Part shown: positions 1-9,770 of the stretch, in pieces
Layout of the letters: each line of letters starts with the position of its first letter
How positions within the stretch are numbered: the stretch's first letter is position 1
Source of the DNA: Penicillium oxalicum
Lineage: Eukaryota; Ascomycota; Eurotiomycetes; Eurotiales; Aspergillaceae
Direction of reading: 5' to 3'
DNA length: 64,000 nt
Assembly (NCBI RefSeq): GCF_001723175.1
Contig: NC_064654.1
Coordinates: 3,534,001 to 3,598,000, forward strand
Notes under the pieces: generated by a model
The model's input: the letters and a program-made list of their open reading frames with translations, nothing else
Database searches by the model: none
What the model was told of the DNA's origin: nothing
Translations under genes and position numbers: made by a program

Positions 1-668
1 CCAAACGGAACTACCAGATCATGCTGGCTGTCGATGACAGCAAGTCGATGCTTGAGAGCGGCTCCGGTCAGCTTGCCTTTGAGACCCTCGCACTCGTGGC
101 CAAGAGTCTATCCATGTTGGAGGCGGGTGATCTCTGCGTGCTGGGCTTCGGTAACGAAGACCACGTCCGTGTCGCGCACGAGTTTGGCAAACCGTTCTCA
201 TCCGAAGCCGGCTCCCAGGTCTTCCAGCACTTCAGTTATCAGCAGACCGGAACGAATGTGCGGAAACTCATCGCCGATTCCATCGCTCTCTTCCGCGAAG
301 CCCGATGGAAGCGATCCCCCGGCTCGGGCTCGGCTGATCTGTGGCAACTTCAGCTCATCATCTCGGATGGTATCTGTGAGGACCACGATACCATTCGCCG
401 TTTGGTGCGACAAGCTCTTGAAGAGCGCATCATGATCGTGTTCATCATCGTGGATGCCGTCAAGGGTAGCTCGATCCTTGATCTCTCCCAGGCCAGCTTC
501 GAAGCGGACCCGAATTCGGGGGGTGAGATGAAGTTGCGGATGAAGCGTTATCTCGAAAATTTCCCGTTCCCTTACTACTTGGTGGTTCGGGATGTTCGAG
601 AATTGCCATCCGTCCTGGCCACTGCGCTGAAGCAGTGGTTTGCCGAGGTGGTTGACGTGTCTTCATGA
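1..668 (+). CDS. mdn1: Midasin (Rea1/Mdn1), C-terminal MIDAS domain, 5' end outside window
   Basis: This is the last 221 codons of a much larger gene; the reading frame is already open at base 3 and ends at TGA 666-668. The peptide is a von Willebrand A-type domain. It has the metal-ion-dependent adhesion site DDSKS in its first residues (LAVDDSKSM), then the conserved stretches FGNEDHVRVAHEF, QTGTNVRKLI and LIISDGICEDH. This is the C-terminal domain of midasin, the giant dynein-like AAA+ ATPase that strips assembly factors such as Ytm1 and Rsa4 from pre-60S ribosomes in the nucleolus and nucleoplasm. In that family the MIDAS domain binds the UBL domains of those substrates. No start is proposed, because the AAA+ ring and linker must lie upstream of the window. 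No intron is needed in the visible part. Confidence 0.95.
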   Translation, partial: KRNYQIMLAVDDSKSMLESGSGQLAFETLALVAKSLSMLEAGDLCVLGFGNEDHVRVAHEFGKPFSSEAGSQVFQHFSYQQTGTNVRKLIADSIALFREARWKRSPGSGSADLWQLQLIISDGICEDHDTIRRLVRQALEERIMIVFIIVDAVKGSSILDLSQASFEADPNSGGEMKLRMKRYLENFPFPYYLVVRDVRELPSVLATALKQWFAEVVDVSS

Positions 669-1082
669 TTTGATTGACGAGAAGAAAAAGATGGGGGAAG
701 AAGAAAAAAAAAAGAAAGGGAGACCATGCAAACCGCATATGATTGTGTTGACATTTCATGTTTGTTTACTCGGCGTTTATGTATCTAGATGGCGTTTTGG
801 ATGTTTTTTTTTCGTTACGTGTTTTTTTTTTGTGTATCATGAAGTCAATTTTTTTTTTACATTGAGACATTGAGACAAATTACTATATTTGATCGTCCAC
901 CGCACTTTTAATCGTCTTTCTTCAACTGCATTTGACAATCGTTCAAACTTTAGTATGACGCACTGATAGGGAGAGATGAATGTACAATGCCGCTATTGTA
1001 ACAAGTCAAATACGCAAATGATGCAATTCCATTCCATCGACGCAGTCTGAAAAGGTGTGACCAAGCTCCTCCATCTCCCACC
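669..1082. other. Convergent 3' intergenic region
   Basis: Tail-to-tail spacer between mdn1 and the PRCC-like gene. It holds several A and T homopolymers (for example the T runs near 806-860), as expected of two facing 3' untranslated regions. No gene is seen. Confidence 0.6.
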
Positions 1083-2312
1083 TCACCATCCATACTTCGA
1101 CCCCGCTTCCTTCTTGTTCCTCCTCCCCGTGGCAAAGCTCTCCTCCAACGCATCCTTCTGACTACTAGCGGCATTGACCAGTTGCTGCAAGGTATGCTTG
1201 CCGGGAGCAATGGCCCGGACGGGATTATGTTGGGTGGCAGCCAGTTCGGCCTCGCTGATGGCCTGGTTGGAGGCGTATTCTTTGTCGGTATTGAAGGTGA
1301 GGATGCGAGAGTCTGCGGATGGCGCATTGCGGCCGAAGAGTTGTCGCCGCTCTGCTTTGGACAGGTTGAGATCATTGGCGATGGTGTCTAGGGATGATGA
1401 GACGGAGGCATTGCTGGGGTAATATGTTGATTCTGTGGGCCGGACGTCTGACGCCAGAGCAGGATCTTCCGAGTATGATGTGGAGGAGATCTCGTGCTCG
1501 GTTTCGGTCGTGTACACTAGCGGCTCATAGTTGCCTGTTGTGGTTGAGATGGCCGGTATGGTCTCGGTGGCGGCTCGGTCTTCCGAGGAAGATAGCGAGA
1601 AGAGGCTGACCTTTGGTTGTTTTGGTGGTGCTGATGCCGGAGCCGCTGCCGGTGCAACTTGTGTGGATGTTTCGACCGTCCGATCCACCGGGTTGGATAT
1701 CGTCGTGGTCGTTGAGGTCGGTGGGGTTGATGCGGAGGCGGTCATGGCCACCGAGGGCTTCTTTTTCTTCTGGTTTCGCGCAACTGACAATGGCCGGAAC
1801 ATCATCGGGTTTCCTTGCAGTTTGATTTCACCCGCCTCGGTCTTTTGGGGTTGCGGCTTGGGTTCCGTGAGAGACGGTGCTTCGTTGCTCGTGGGCCCAG
1901 GATTGGACTCCTGGGCCAAAGTGTTCCGCATCTCCGCATCGGCCGTCCGATCAAATCCAGGCTCGGCGCCTGTCTTCAGACTGAAGATTTTGCGCGTTGA
2001 AGGAGTCGAGGCTTTCTTCTCGGCCAGGCGTTTCGGCGCCGGCAAGAAAGAGTTGAAGCCAGAGAAAGCGCTTCCTCCTCCACCTCCTCCGAGTTTAGTC
2101 CTCTTCCGCGCAGGACCCTCCTCTCCCGCATCGGTCGCCGTCGGTTCGGGTTTGAGGTCTGGCAGGGCGACGCGGATTTTGCGCGGGTTGCCACGATCGA
2201 CGTGGAAATCTGGGACCGTGTCGGACTTTTTGGGCTTTTCGGCTGGGGCTGCTGGCGTGGTGTCGAGTTCCACGTCGGATGTTTCTGAATCTGAGTAGGC
2301 TACAAGTGCCAT
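1083..2312 (-). CDS. PRCC-family nuclear protein (MAD2B-interacting / mitotic checkpoint regulator type)
   Basis: Single-exon gene of 409 codons. The start MALVAYSDSETSD is typical of this family, whose members open with a short hydrophobic and acidic peptide. The middle is low complexity: proline, serine, threonine and lysine rich, with a GGGGGG run near residue 76. The C-terminus is the conserved PRCC block, with LNLSKAERRQLFGR, the stretch APGKHTLQQLVNAASSQ and the terminal KEAGSKYGW. The human relative PRCC is a nuclear protein linked to pre-mRNA splicing and to MAD2B (MAD2L2) import; fungal members are usually named mitotic checkpoint regulator or MAD2B-interacting protein, but their function is little tested. 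The family assignment rests on the C-terminal block and is firm; the cellular role is inference. Confidence 0.85.
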   Translation of the reverse strand: MALVAYSDSETSDVELDTTPAAPAEKPKKSDTVPDFHVDRGNPRKIRVALPDLKPEPTATDAGEEGPARKRTKLGGGGGGSAFSGFNSFLPAPKRLAEKKASTPSTRKIFSLKTGAEPGFDRTADAEMRNTLAQESNPGPTSNEAPSLTEPKPQPQKTEAGEIKLQGNPMMFRPLSVARNQKKKKPSVAMTASASTPPTSTTTTISNPVDRTVETSTQVAPAAAPASAPPKQPKVSLFSLSSSEDRAATETIPAISTTTGNYEPLVYTTETEHEISSTSYSEDPALASDVRPTESTYYPSNASVSSSLDTIANDLNLSKAERRQLFGRNAPSADSRILTFNTDKEYASNQAISEAELAATQHNPVRAIAPGKHTLQQLVNAASSQKDALEESFATGRRNKKEAGSKYGW

Positions 2313-2794
2313 TGTGGATTTGGATCCAAGGAAGAGGGGAGGTGGAGGCGGTCAAATTGTTGTTGTTGTTTTTTCAACGGGAGAAGACTGTTGTAGAGTC
2401 CGATCGGTTTACAAGGTTACAAGACCATTTTCATGTCTTGGCGTGTCTGGTGGTGGAACTCTTATCGGGGGAAGCTTCTCCTGATGAGCTTATCAGGTAC
2501 AACTGCGGGCCTTGCGAATCAGGCATTGGTCATCCATGGGGGCTCGGGGAGGGACAGCCTGAGGAATCGGGACGAAATCCCACCCGCTTGGAGAGCATCG
2601 CCGATGGCGGGCAGTTACCCACAACTCCGTGGTGTTCGTCGACTCGGAGACTATAGTACTCTCAACCTGACTCGGAGTCGTGACTCGAGGCTGCGTAACA
2701 GCTTACAATGGGCACACGGTCTTGAAAGAGCTTGGGCTACTCGTGCACCAACGGCATCAGATCCTCATTAAGTTGACCTCTCTCCCTCTTTTTA

Positions 2795-2798
<4 letters not shown>

Positions 2799-2872
<74 letters not shown>
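2799..2872 (+). repeat. (CT)37 microsatellite
   Basis: An uninterrupted CT dinucleotide run of 74 bases, flanked by degenerate CT-rich sequence on both sides. It lies about 490 bp upstream of the PRCC-like start and 1.5 kb upstream of pkaC1. Likely length-variable between strains; a role as GAGA-like promoter DNA is possible but unproven. Confidence 0.97.
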
Positions 2873-2878
<6 letters not shown>

Positions 2879-4275
2879 CTCTCTCCCTCTCCTTTTTACT
2901 TTCTTTCTTTCTGTATCTGGTGGTGCAGTTCGACCATTCAATTGCTGGACGGTGGTTAGTAGTGTATGCATCATCACCACGGAAGCCCTTTTCCCCCCTG
3001 GCCTGTTCGCAGCGAGTCGTTGGGCGAGGTGGGATTGGCGTTGGGAGGGGTTTCCCTCTTGTAACGTCATCGGCGTCATCCGGTTTCTCCAGCGTCTCCG
3101 AGTGGAGTCCCACGGCGTGGTGGACTGCCGCTCCCTTGTTGTCTCCCCTTGTTGTCCCCCGTTCGTCGTGGCCTGTCCATGGCGGAAATCAGAGCTACGG
3201 GAGGAGACCTGAACGAAACGAGATGATGAGATGATGAGCGGTAGCCTCATGATTACATGATGACGACCTCGGGATGACCAGAGGCACGTACCGAGATGAG
3301 AGTGACTGGGAGGTCCTGGCAGTTCTTGGGCCTGGTGTCTGTTGCAGTGTATGTCGTATGGTAATCATGTAAACTACAGTCTGCCGTTGTACAGTTGTAT
3401 ACAGTTGTATACATTCTTACAGTAGCCGTACATCCAATCCACACTGCCGAGTGAAGATGTTGACAGTGACGGCACGTTCGGCTTGATCAAAGGATGCGGC
3501 GTCCTGCTGGCCTGTCGAGTGAGGACCGGTTCAAGACGATCCGCAACGTTGATTCTTTGCATCGAGGGTTGAGTGTTGACCATCGGGGATGTATCCTCGT
3601 AGTCGGGCCGATCTTTCCTGGCGACCAGATGAATCACTGGTCAAGTCTATCGAGGACTCCAGAGTACCCAACATACTTTCGAGAGTCCAGTGACCCCTCC
3701 AGGGTCCCGTGGAAGTGAATCCGGACTCCAGTCTCGTCGAGAACCGCCAGATCCAATGCGTCATCTGGTCCGCCCCTCTTCTCTCTTCCTCTTCCACCAT
3801 CACCACAACCTCAACCTTGCCTTTGCCTTCTGGTCCGTCGATCTCCGTTCTCAGAGTCAATTCCTCCCTCCCCCCCGACCAATTCAATTCCCGTCCAGGA
3901 AAAAAGAAAAATCTAAAAACTTCCAGGCTGGTCGTATACTGCACTACGACCACTGTACAAGTGCATCTCTGCAGTGACGGCAGTGTATCAGACTGCATAC
4001 CATCACCTCTCTCTCTCTCCAGTCTCTCTCTCATCCATCCGTCCTCGCAAGTCATTGCAGTCATCCCCCCGTGGTCCCAGACTCTCCAATCCACCCAAAT
4101 TCAGTTGTCCACAGGTTCTATCCACCTTATCCACTGATTGACCTCCCCCCCCTCCCGGTTCGGCCCCCCCTTCAAAGTCCTTTTCCAAAGCTTCCCTTTC
4201 GTGCTCCAGTGCCATATCCCACCCTGTGACCCCTCCTCCAAAGTCTCTCTCCGTTCTGCCCGCCCGCCTTCCCTT

Positions 4276-4291
4276 CCCCCCCCCCCCCCCC
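4276..4291 (+). repeat. Poly-C run (16 C) in the pkaC1 5' leader
   Basis: Sixteen consecutive C residues within a C/T-only tract, 75 bases before the pkaC1 start codon. If transcribed, the mRNA leader would carry a poly-C element of the kind bound by KH-domain proteins; this is inference. Homopolymer length is also prone to sequencing error. Confidence 0.9.
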
Positions 4292-4330
4292 TCCCTCCCC
4301 CCCTCCACCCTCCAGCCTTCTCCAAAGTCT

Positions 4331-4378
4331 ATGGCCTTTGCCTTTTCTTCTTCCCGCTGTCCTCCATGCCAAGCTTAG
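4331..4378 (+). promoter_or_regulatory. Upstream ORF overlapping the pkaC1 start codon
   Basis: An ATG at 4331 opens a 15-codon frame ending at TAG 4376-4378, out of frame with and overlapping the pkaC1 ATG at 4366. Ribosomes starting here would pass the main start, so the uORF should lower PKA synthesis unless transcription starts downstream of 4331. Both ATGs have a T at position -3, a weak context. Confidence 0.45.
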
Positions 4379-6061
4379 GAGGTCTCTTGAAGAAGCGGCG
4401 AACGAAGGACTCTCAAACCCTCGCGTCCGAAATCCCCGGTGCGGCTGACGCGCATTCGAACCACGCCTCCCATCCTCAGCCCTCTCACGATTCTTCCGAA
4501 GGCGCCTCCATGCAATCCGCCGGGAGCGCACAGGCGTCTCCCCACCACTCCACCAATGCGGCGAGCATTAACAATATTATAAACAATCCCGCACATGCCA
4601 CCAATGCCAGTCAACCGCAGGGCCAGGGCCAGCCCCAATCGCAATCGCAGACTCCGACCCAGGCCCAGTCGCAGGTCCAGTCGCAGTCGCAGCAGCAGCA
4701 GCAGCAGCACCAAGCCGGTCAACAGAGACCGGAGCGCACCACCAAGGGCAAGTACTCCCAAGAGGACTTCCTGCTCCAGCGTACACTGGGGACGGGTAGC
4801 TTTGGTCGAGTGCATCTGGTGCAGTCGAAACACAACCATCGCTTCTATGCGATGAAGGTGCTCAAAAAGGCCCAGGTGGTCAAAATGAAGCAGATTGAGC
4901 ACACCAACGACGAGCGCCGCATGCTCAACCGCGTGCGACATCCATTCCTCGTCACCCTGTGGGGGACCTGGCAAGATTCCCGAAATCTCTACATGGTGAT
5001 GGACTTTGTCGAGGGTGGGGAGCTCTTTAGCTTGCTTCGCAAGTCACAGGTATGTCCAATCCCCTTGTGAAAATAGATCTATATCTGTAAAACCACCCCC
5101 CCTCCCCCTGAGCTACAGCTCTCGCCCTCCCATCCCCTCCTATCGATGACGCAAGCCCCTCCGGGACCCAGAATACCTCGTCTCTCCGCATGCGCATGCG
5201 CATAGATCTGTCACACATTGCTGACCTCGGAATTCTTTTCCTTCCTGCCTACAGCGGTTCCCCAATCCCGTGGCCAAGTTTTATGCCGCCGAAGTCACGC
5301 TGGCCTTGGAGTATCTGCACGCTCATCAGATTATCTACCGTGATCTCAAACCGGAGAATCTGTTGCTGGACCGCCATGGTCATCTGAAGATTACCGATTT
5401 CGGGTTCGCCAAGGAAGTGCCCGACATTACGTGGACGCTGTGCGGAACACCAGACTACCTGGCGCCCGAGGTGGTCTCCTCCAAGGGATATAATAAGTCT
5501 GTGGACTGGTATGAATCCCGGCAGCATCGCTCCTCACCACTTATTCCGAATTCCCCTCACTCGTCCACTCACTAACGATTGATCCAGGTGGTCACTGGGA
5601 ATTCTGATCTTTGAAATGCTGTGTGGATTCACTCCCTTCTGGGACAGCGGATCCCCTGTCAAGATCTACGAAAACATTCTGCGCGGCAAAGTCAAGTACC
5701 CGCCCTATCTGCACGACGACGCCGTGGATCTGTTGTCGCAGCTGATCACGGCTGATCTGACCAAGCGTCTGGGAAACTTGCACGGTGGCCCAGCCGACGT
5801 GAAGAACCACGCATGGTTCGCAGAGGTCACCTGGGACCGGCTGGCGCGCAAGGACATTGACGCTCCTTATATTCCGCCCATTCGAGGCGGACAGGGTGAT
5901 GCCAGTCAATATGACAAGTATCCCGAAGAGACGGAACACTATGGTGCGACTGGGGAAGATGCGTACGTTTTGAAAAAAAAGAAAAGGCGGGCTCCCGTCA
6001 TTTGATCCGATTCAAATACTAACATATCACCAGATACGGTCACCTGTTCCCCGACTTCTAA
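4366..6061 (+). CDS. pkaC1: cAMP-dependent protein kinase, catalytic subunit
   Basis: Four exons: 4366-5049, 5255-5508, 5588-5962 and 6034-6061, giving 446 residues. The start [12 protein letters not shown] is the conserved beginning of the Aspergillus-type enzyme; the frame is open further upstream but without homology. Residues 1-125 are low complexity with a Q/S/P-rich tract and seven consecutive Q. The kinase domain shows the glycine loop GTGSFGRV (residues 142-149), ATP-binding K164 in YAMK, the catalytic YRDLKPEN (D258), DFG at 276-278 and the activation-loop TWTLCGTP with the phosphorylatable T289. The tail ends YGHLFPDF, the hydrophobic FxxF-type motif that docks on the small lobe in PKA. 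It is the effector of cAMP signalling, acting on growth, germination and carbon sensing with the regulatory subunit PkaR. The third intron lies only nine codons before the stop, so automatic annotation may miss the last exon. Confidence 0.96.
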
Positions 6062-8719
6062 AGGGGCCCTGTATAATTTATGACGAGACGAGACCAACTC
6101 GTGCGATGAGTGCAATGTCTGGACTTTGCACCGGGGAAACGCCGGTGTGGCTGTCCCGGAAGAACGGTAACAATTGTATTAGTGTCTTTTACAACCAAAA
6201 AAAACGAGGACGAGAAAAGAGATCGAACACAATCTACTCAGCTTCAATTCAAGGCATGGGCCTGGGAATGCCTCTTTTTTTTTCTTTCTCAAGACTCTCG
6301 TGTCAGATATTCTGCGTGCATCCTTCTTGTCGGATTTGCTGCCCGGTTCCAGGCGCTCGGATCCAATGAGACAGATCTTGGTTCTAGTGCTATAAGTGTA
6401 CTCACCCACCACCGACACCTCCTCCTTCTCCTTCTCTCCGCATAAGACTGGTTGGTCAATACAAAGTGCAATCGCAGCTGCAGGACCGAAGCTGTGGTAG
6501 CAGGTGAACATAGGCTTGAGACGGGAACAATGCCATTCGAAATCGTACATTTAGTGCAGCCTCAGGGAACATGTTCCGTGAGAAAAAGGGCAAGAAAAGC
6601 TCAGAGGTAATCTTCTCGTCCTCAGACGAGACAGCTCACTTATTGGCAGAATAAGCTCAGTGTGTCACTTGTCACTATGGCGGCCTGGGTGCACAATCCT
6701 CCCAACGATGTAGATTGGATTGACGAACCCCCAATGAACTTGAGGTCGTCATCATTTCACGGAAAGGTTGTACATATTAAGTGAATAAAGAGTGGGGCCC
6801 GAATGGATCTGTTGCTTAATGTGGTGCGGTAGCAATTATTGAGCCCCGCTTTTAAGGTTAGGGCAGGAGACTAGGAATGGGTAAAAGGTATTGCTATCGG
6901 CCTATCTATTGGTATCATTTACTTTCACGCAATTCCAGAGATGATGGCGAGATGAGTGAAGGATTATGTTACATACAACAAGAATAATGGTCATTTCTCA
7001 TCACCCGTTCATATTTATCATGTACTCTTGCCTCTAGCTAGCTTCTTATCACATTGGAGATTTTATGTGCCTCGATTGGCCCGGTGGGATCCGTTCAAAC
7101 TTGTCTGGCTCATATAGTGAAATAGGGACTCTCCTCCTCGGCGTAAAGTCAAAGCCTTTTCTCGTCGATCCCTTTGAACGAAGCTTCAACCCGATTTGAA
7201 TCACCACTAGTCGACCCCGAGACATTATATCTGTGCCAATCAAAAATAAATACAATCTGCCCCGGCTCACCCGAACGAACCTAAGTAGGCGAAGAAGTCC
7301 TGGGCCTCGCTTCTCCAAGTCCAAACAGACGTTCTTCTTGGAAAAGAAAAAAAAAATCATCTTCCGAGTATTATTCAATCCAAGTCGTCGCAGCAGGGCT
7401 ATCGTCTGAGGGCTTGTCCAGCAATTGCTTATTCGACGGGTGTTCCTACATCGTCATTAGTACTTTATTCCAGGTCCTCGCCGCGGGCACCTTCTCCGTC
7501 TCCTTCCTCTCAAACAGGCATTTTGGCGTGGGCGGCCAATTTTAAAATGGAAACCTTCACAGATACCATACTGGCAGTGCTGATGTTGATAATATCGTCA
7601 ATCGGAGGATCGCCATCCATTCCAATTTTGAAACAAAAATTCCATATTCCCGGCCGGCGCAAGTCCAGGCGTTTTTCGTACAGATCCGCCATAAGACATT
7701 GAACTACATCCCTACAAACCTCAAAGCCGTAATTCAGAATCAAGTAGAACAGCCTCAGAACCCGAGGGAGATGGGAAATAGCTTTTTTTCGCGCGCATAG
7801 GTAGGAATGGAAACGGAGGAAACCTTTCGGACTCTGCTTGATCGTTTTCAGTGCTATTAGCCTGAATTTTGTGCGATATGGAGCCATGCAGGTTTTGTGG
7901 TTCGGTCCAATTTCGGTCAAAGGGGGCCTAGGTACGGAATCAGAATAGATGGAATCCGATAGCTTGAGGCTGGTTACGATGAAGGAGAGTTTCTTATGCG
8001 GTTATGCCTTGGGTCATTGGGAGACGGGTGAGGTTGAGTGATTTCAGGAAAGGAGGTGACCGCTTGAGTAAGATCGTTTACAGTCGACTCGCTTTTTTCG
8101 AATGTCTACGCATTTTACCTTCTGCTATTTCTGGTGATGGCGTCAAGGTGAGAGCGCGCAGGGGTGAAGCTGTGCATTCCATGTTTACTATTGACGTGGT
8201 CTTCACTGCCCTTTCCATCATGGCTCTGGTCTGTTTGGCCAGGGGGCCATGTAAGTTTAGTTGGAGTCTTAGTAGTCAGGTCCCGACAATCTCTTAGAAG
8301 GCTAGGACTAGACGACAGGGATGATGCATTTAATAAGAGGGGGCTCCTATCACCAGACAGTCACACCATGGTTGTTGGCCATAGTAGTCACGATAAAGAC
8401 AACAGAGATAGGTAGAGCTACCCCGCCACACGGGTGGCCGTTCTCGTTGAATCATGCTTCTTGCTCCCTAAACTGGTCACATAGAGGCTCTTTTTTATTC
8501 GTCTGTTGCAGAGATCAAAACCGAATTCCACAGCACATAGTATACATGAGCACTCCGGCCGTTCTAATCGTACATTAAAAAAAATAAATCAATGACAAAA
8601 GGCGTTGTCATTGTCTTTCCTCCCTACCTCAGTGGACGCAATTGACCTTGAGGTTGGTCCTGTCCGCAGATGAAGGAAGGCTGGGGAAGATTCTGTAATT
8701 TCGTGCCCACGGCTCCCTT
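6062..8719. other. 2.7 kb interval without a supported gene
   Basis: Lies between the pkaC1 stop and the tim13 stop, so it should hold two 3' untranslated regions. The only frame of note is 7510-7920 on the minus strand (136 codons), with no motif I recognise and no visible introns or partner exons. Base composition is more AT-rich than in the flanking genes. It could be a spacer, a relic, or hold a non-coding transcript. Confidence 0.45.
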
Positions 8720-9180
8720 TTACATGGTCAGACTGCCGACATCCCCACCCATCTTCTTCCTCTCCTCGTTCATGCGGTGCATATAGCTTCGGCTGACGGC
8801 ATTCCACATGTTGATATACTTGTCCATGCAGCTGGACAAGCACGCATTCTCCTTGGACGAGAGCGAGGCCCCGGGGGCAGGGACACAGGCATCGAAACAG
8901 TTTTCGTTGATTTTCTAGACGCAATTCCACCGAGTTAGCAACTGTCCCCTTTGTTCAACGTTCGTGTGCACGCTTTTGTGTGAGAGAAGTCTCATAAGAA
9001 ACCATTCCTTGCGCTGTCGGGATGTTGGGGTGGACGGCGCAGGAATGGGTTGGAAAAGTGACGTACGCCGATGAGAGCGCGGGCGTTGTTCATCGCCTGC
9101 TCTTGTTGAATTTGCTGCAGCAGAGCAGTCTTGATGTCCTCATTGGACTTGGAGGAGGATCCACCACCGAGGAAAGACAT
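8720..9180 (-). CDS. tim13: Mitochondrial intermembrane-space translocase subunit Tim13
   Basis: Two exons, 9180-9067 and 8914-8720, giving 102 residues with a phase-0 junction (GTACGT donor, CTAG acceptor). The protein has the twin CX3C signature of small Tim proteins: CFDAC at 44-48 and CLSSC at 63-67, spaced by 14 residues. The segment before it, MNNARALIGKINENCF, and KYINMWNAVSRSYM after it match Tim13 rather than Tim8, Tim9 or Tim10. Small Tims form hexameric chaperones (Tim8-Tim13) that escort hydrophobic inner-membrane precursors such as Tim23 across the intermembrane space; the cysteines are oxidised by Mia40. It starts 590 bp from the divergent lectin gene. The intron (9066-8915) falls just before the first CX3C motif. 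Confidence 0.93.
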
Positions 9181-9770
9181 TTTGTGTTTGTGGTAATTGA
9201 AGTGAGGGAATTGAACACGGATGTATGGAAGGAGGGTGAAGGTCGTGCTTGAAGTTGCAGATGAACGGAGCTGAGCGGAAATCCCGTGAGACTGCGGAGA
9301 GAGAAGTGTGGCTAGTGCAGCCGTGGCTCAGCCACCAGCAGGAGCGGCGTCGGTGGCTGAACCACCGAGTGGCTCCCGAGAGCCCAAGTGGACACCTTAC
9401 AATTGGGGAGAAGCCCGGCAGCGCATCGCCGAAGTGTACACCTGCCCACTTCACGAGGTCACTGCAACAGCCTCTCTTTCCCTTCTTTCCTCACCTCCGC
9501 AACGCTTTCTCTTGTCCTCGACCCCCCCCAATTCTCTTTTCTCGGCTGCCGCTCTCTTTGTTTCCAAGTTTTGAGACTCCCTCTTCTCGACCGCTTCCTT
9601 TTCTCTTCAGCATCCTCCGCGACCCTTGCTTGTTCTCGGGTCCTGGCGACACCGGGGTTAACACTCACCCACCCACTTGACTACTTCTAGTCGATTCTCC
9701 CCATTCCTCTCACACCGACCCTATTTCTCTCCTTGAGCTGCCCGTACACTGGGCTCGGTTTTCCTGCGGC
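9181..9770. other. Divergent promoter region between tim13 and the lectin gene
   Basis: Head-to-head spacer of 590 bp. The half nearest the lectin gene is C/T-rich (about 9470-9740), typical of a fungal core promoter and 5' leader. The plus-strand frames 9249-9680 and 9308-9574 are compositionally biased and have no matching exons. Confidence 0.5.

Larger units (their letters stand above)
2313..4365. other. Divergent promoter region and long 5' leader of pkaC1
   Basis: This 2 kb lies between two divergently transcribed genes. It contains a long CT microsatellite, a 16-base C run just upstream of the pkaC1 start, and CT-rich tracts (for example 4008-4032) that resemble the pyrimidine-rich 5' leaders of fungal genes. 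Short frames here are low-complexity artefacts. No additional gene is seen. Confidence 0.55.

Noticed and set aside
1531..2298. 255-codon plus-strand frame
   Set aside because: Antisense shadow of the PRCC-like gene; its G/V/S-rich composition mirrors the low-complexity sense protein.
2792..3250. 152-codon minus-strand frame ending in a long RE repeat
   Set aside because: The repeat is the translation of the CT microsatellite; the rest has no homology or splice partners.
4375..4974. 199-codon minus-strand frame rich in L and R
   Set aside because: Antisense to pkaC1 exon 1; the L runs are the complement of the Q-rich tract.
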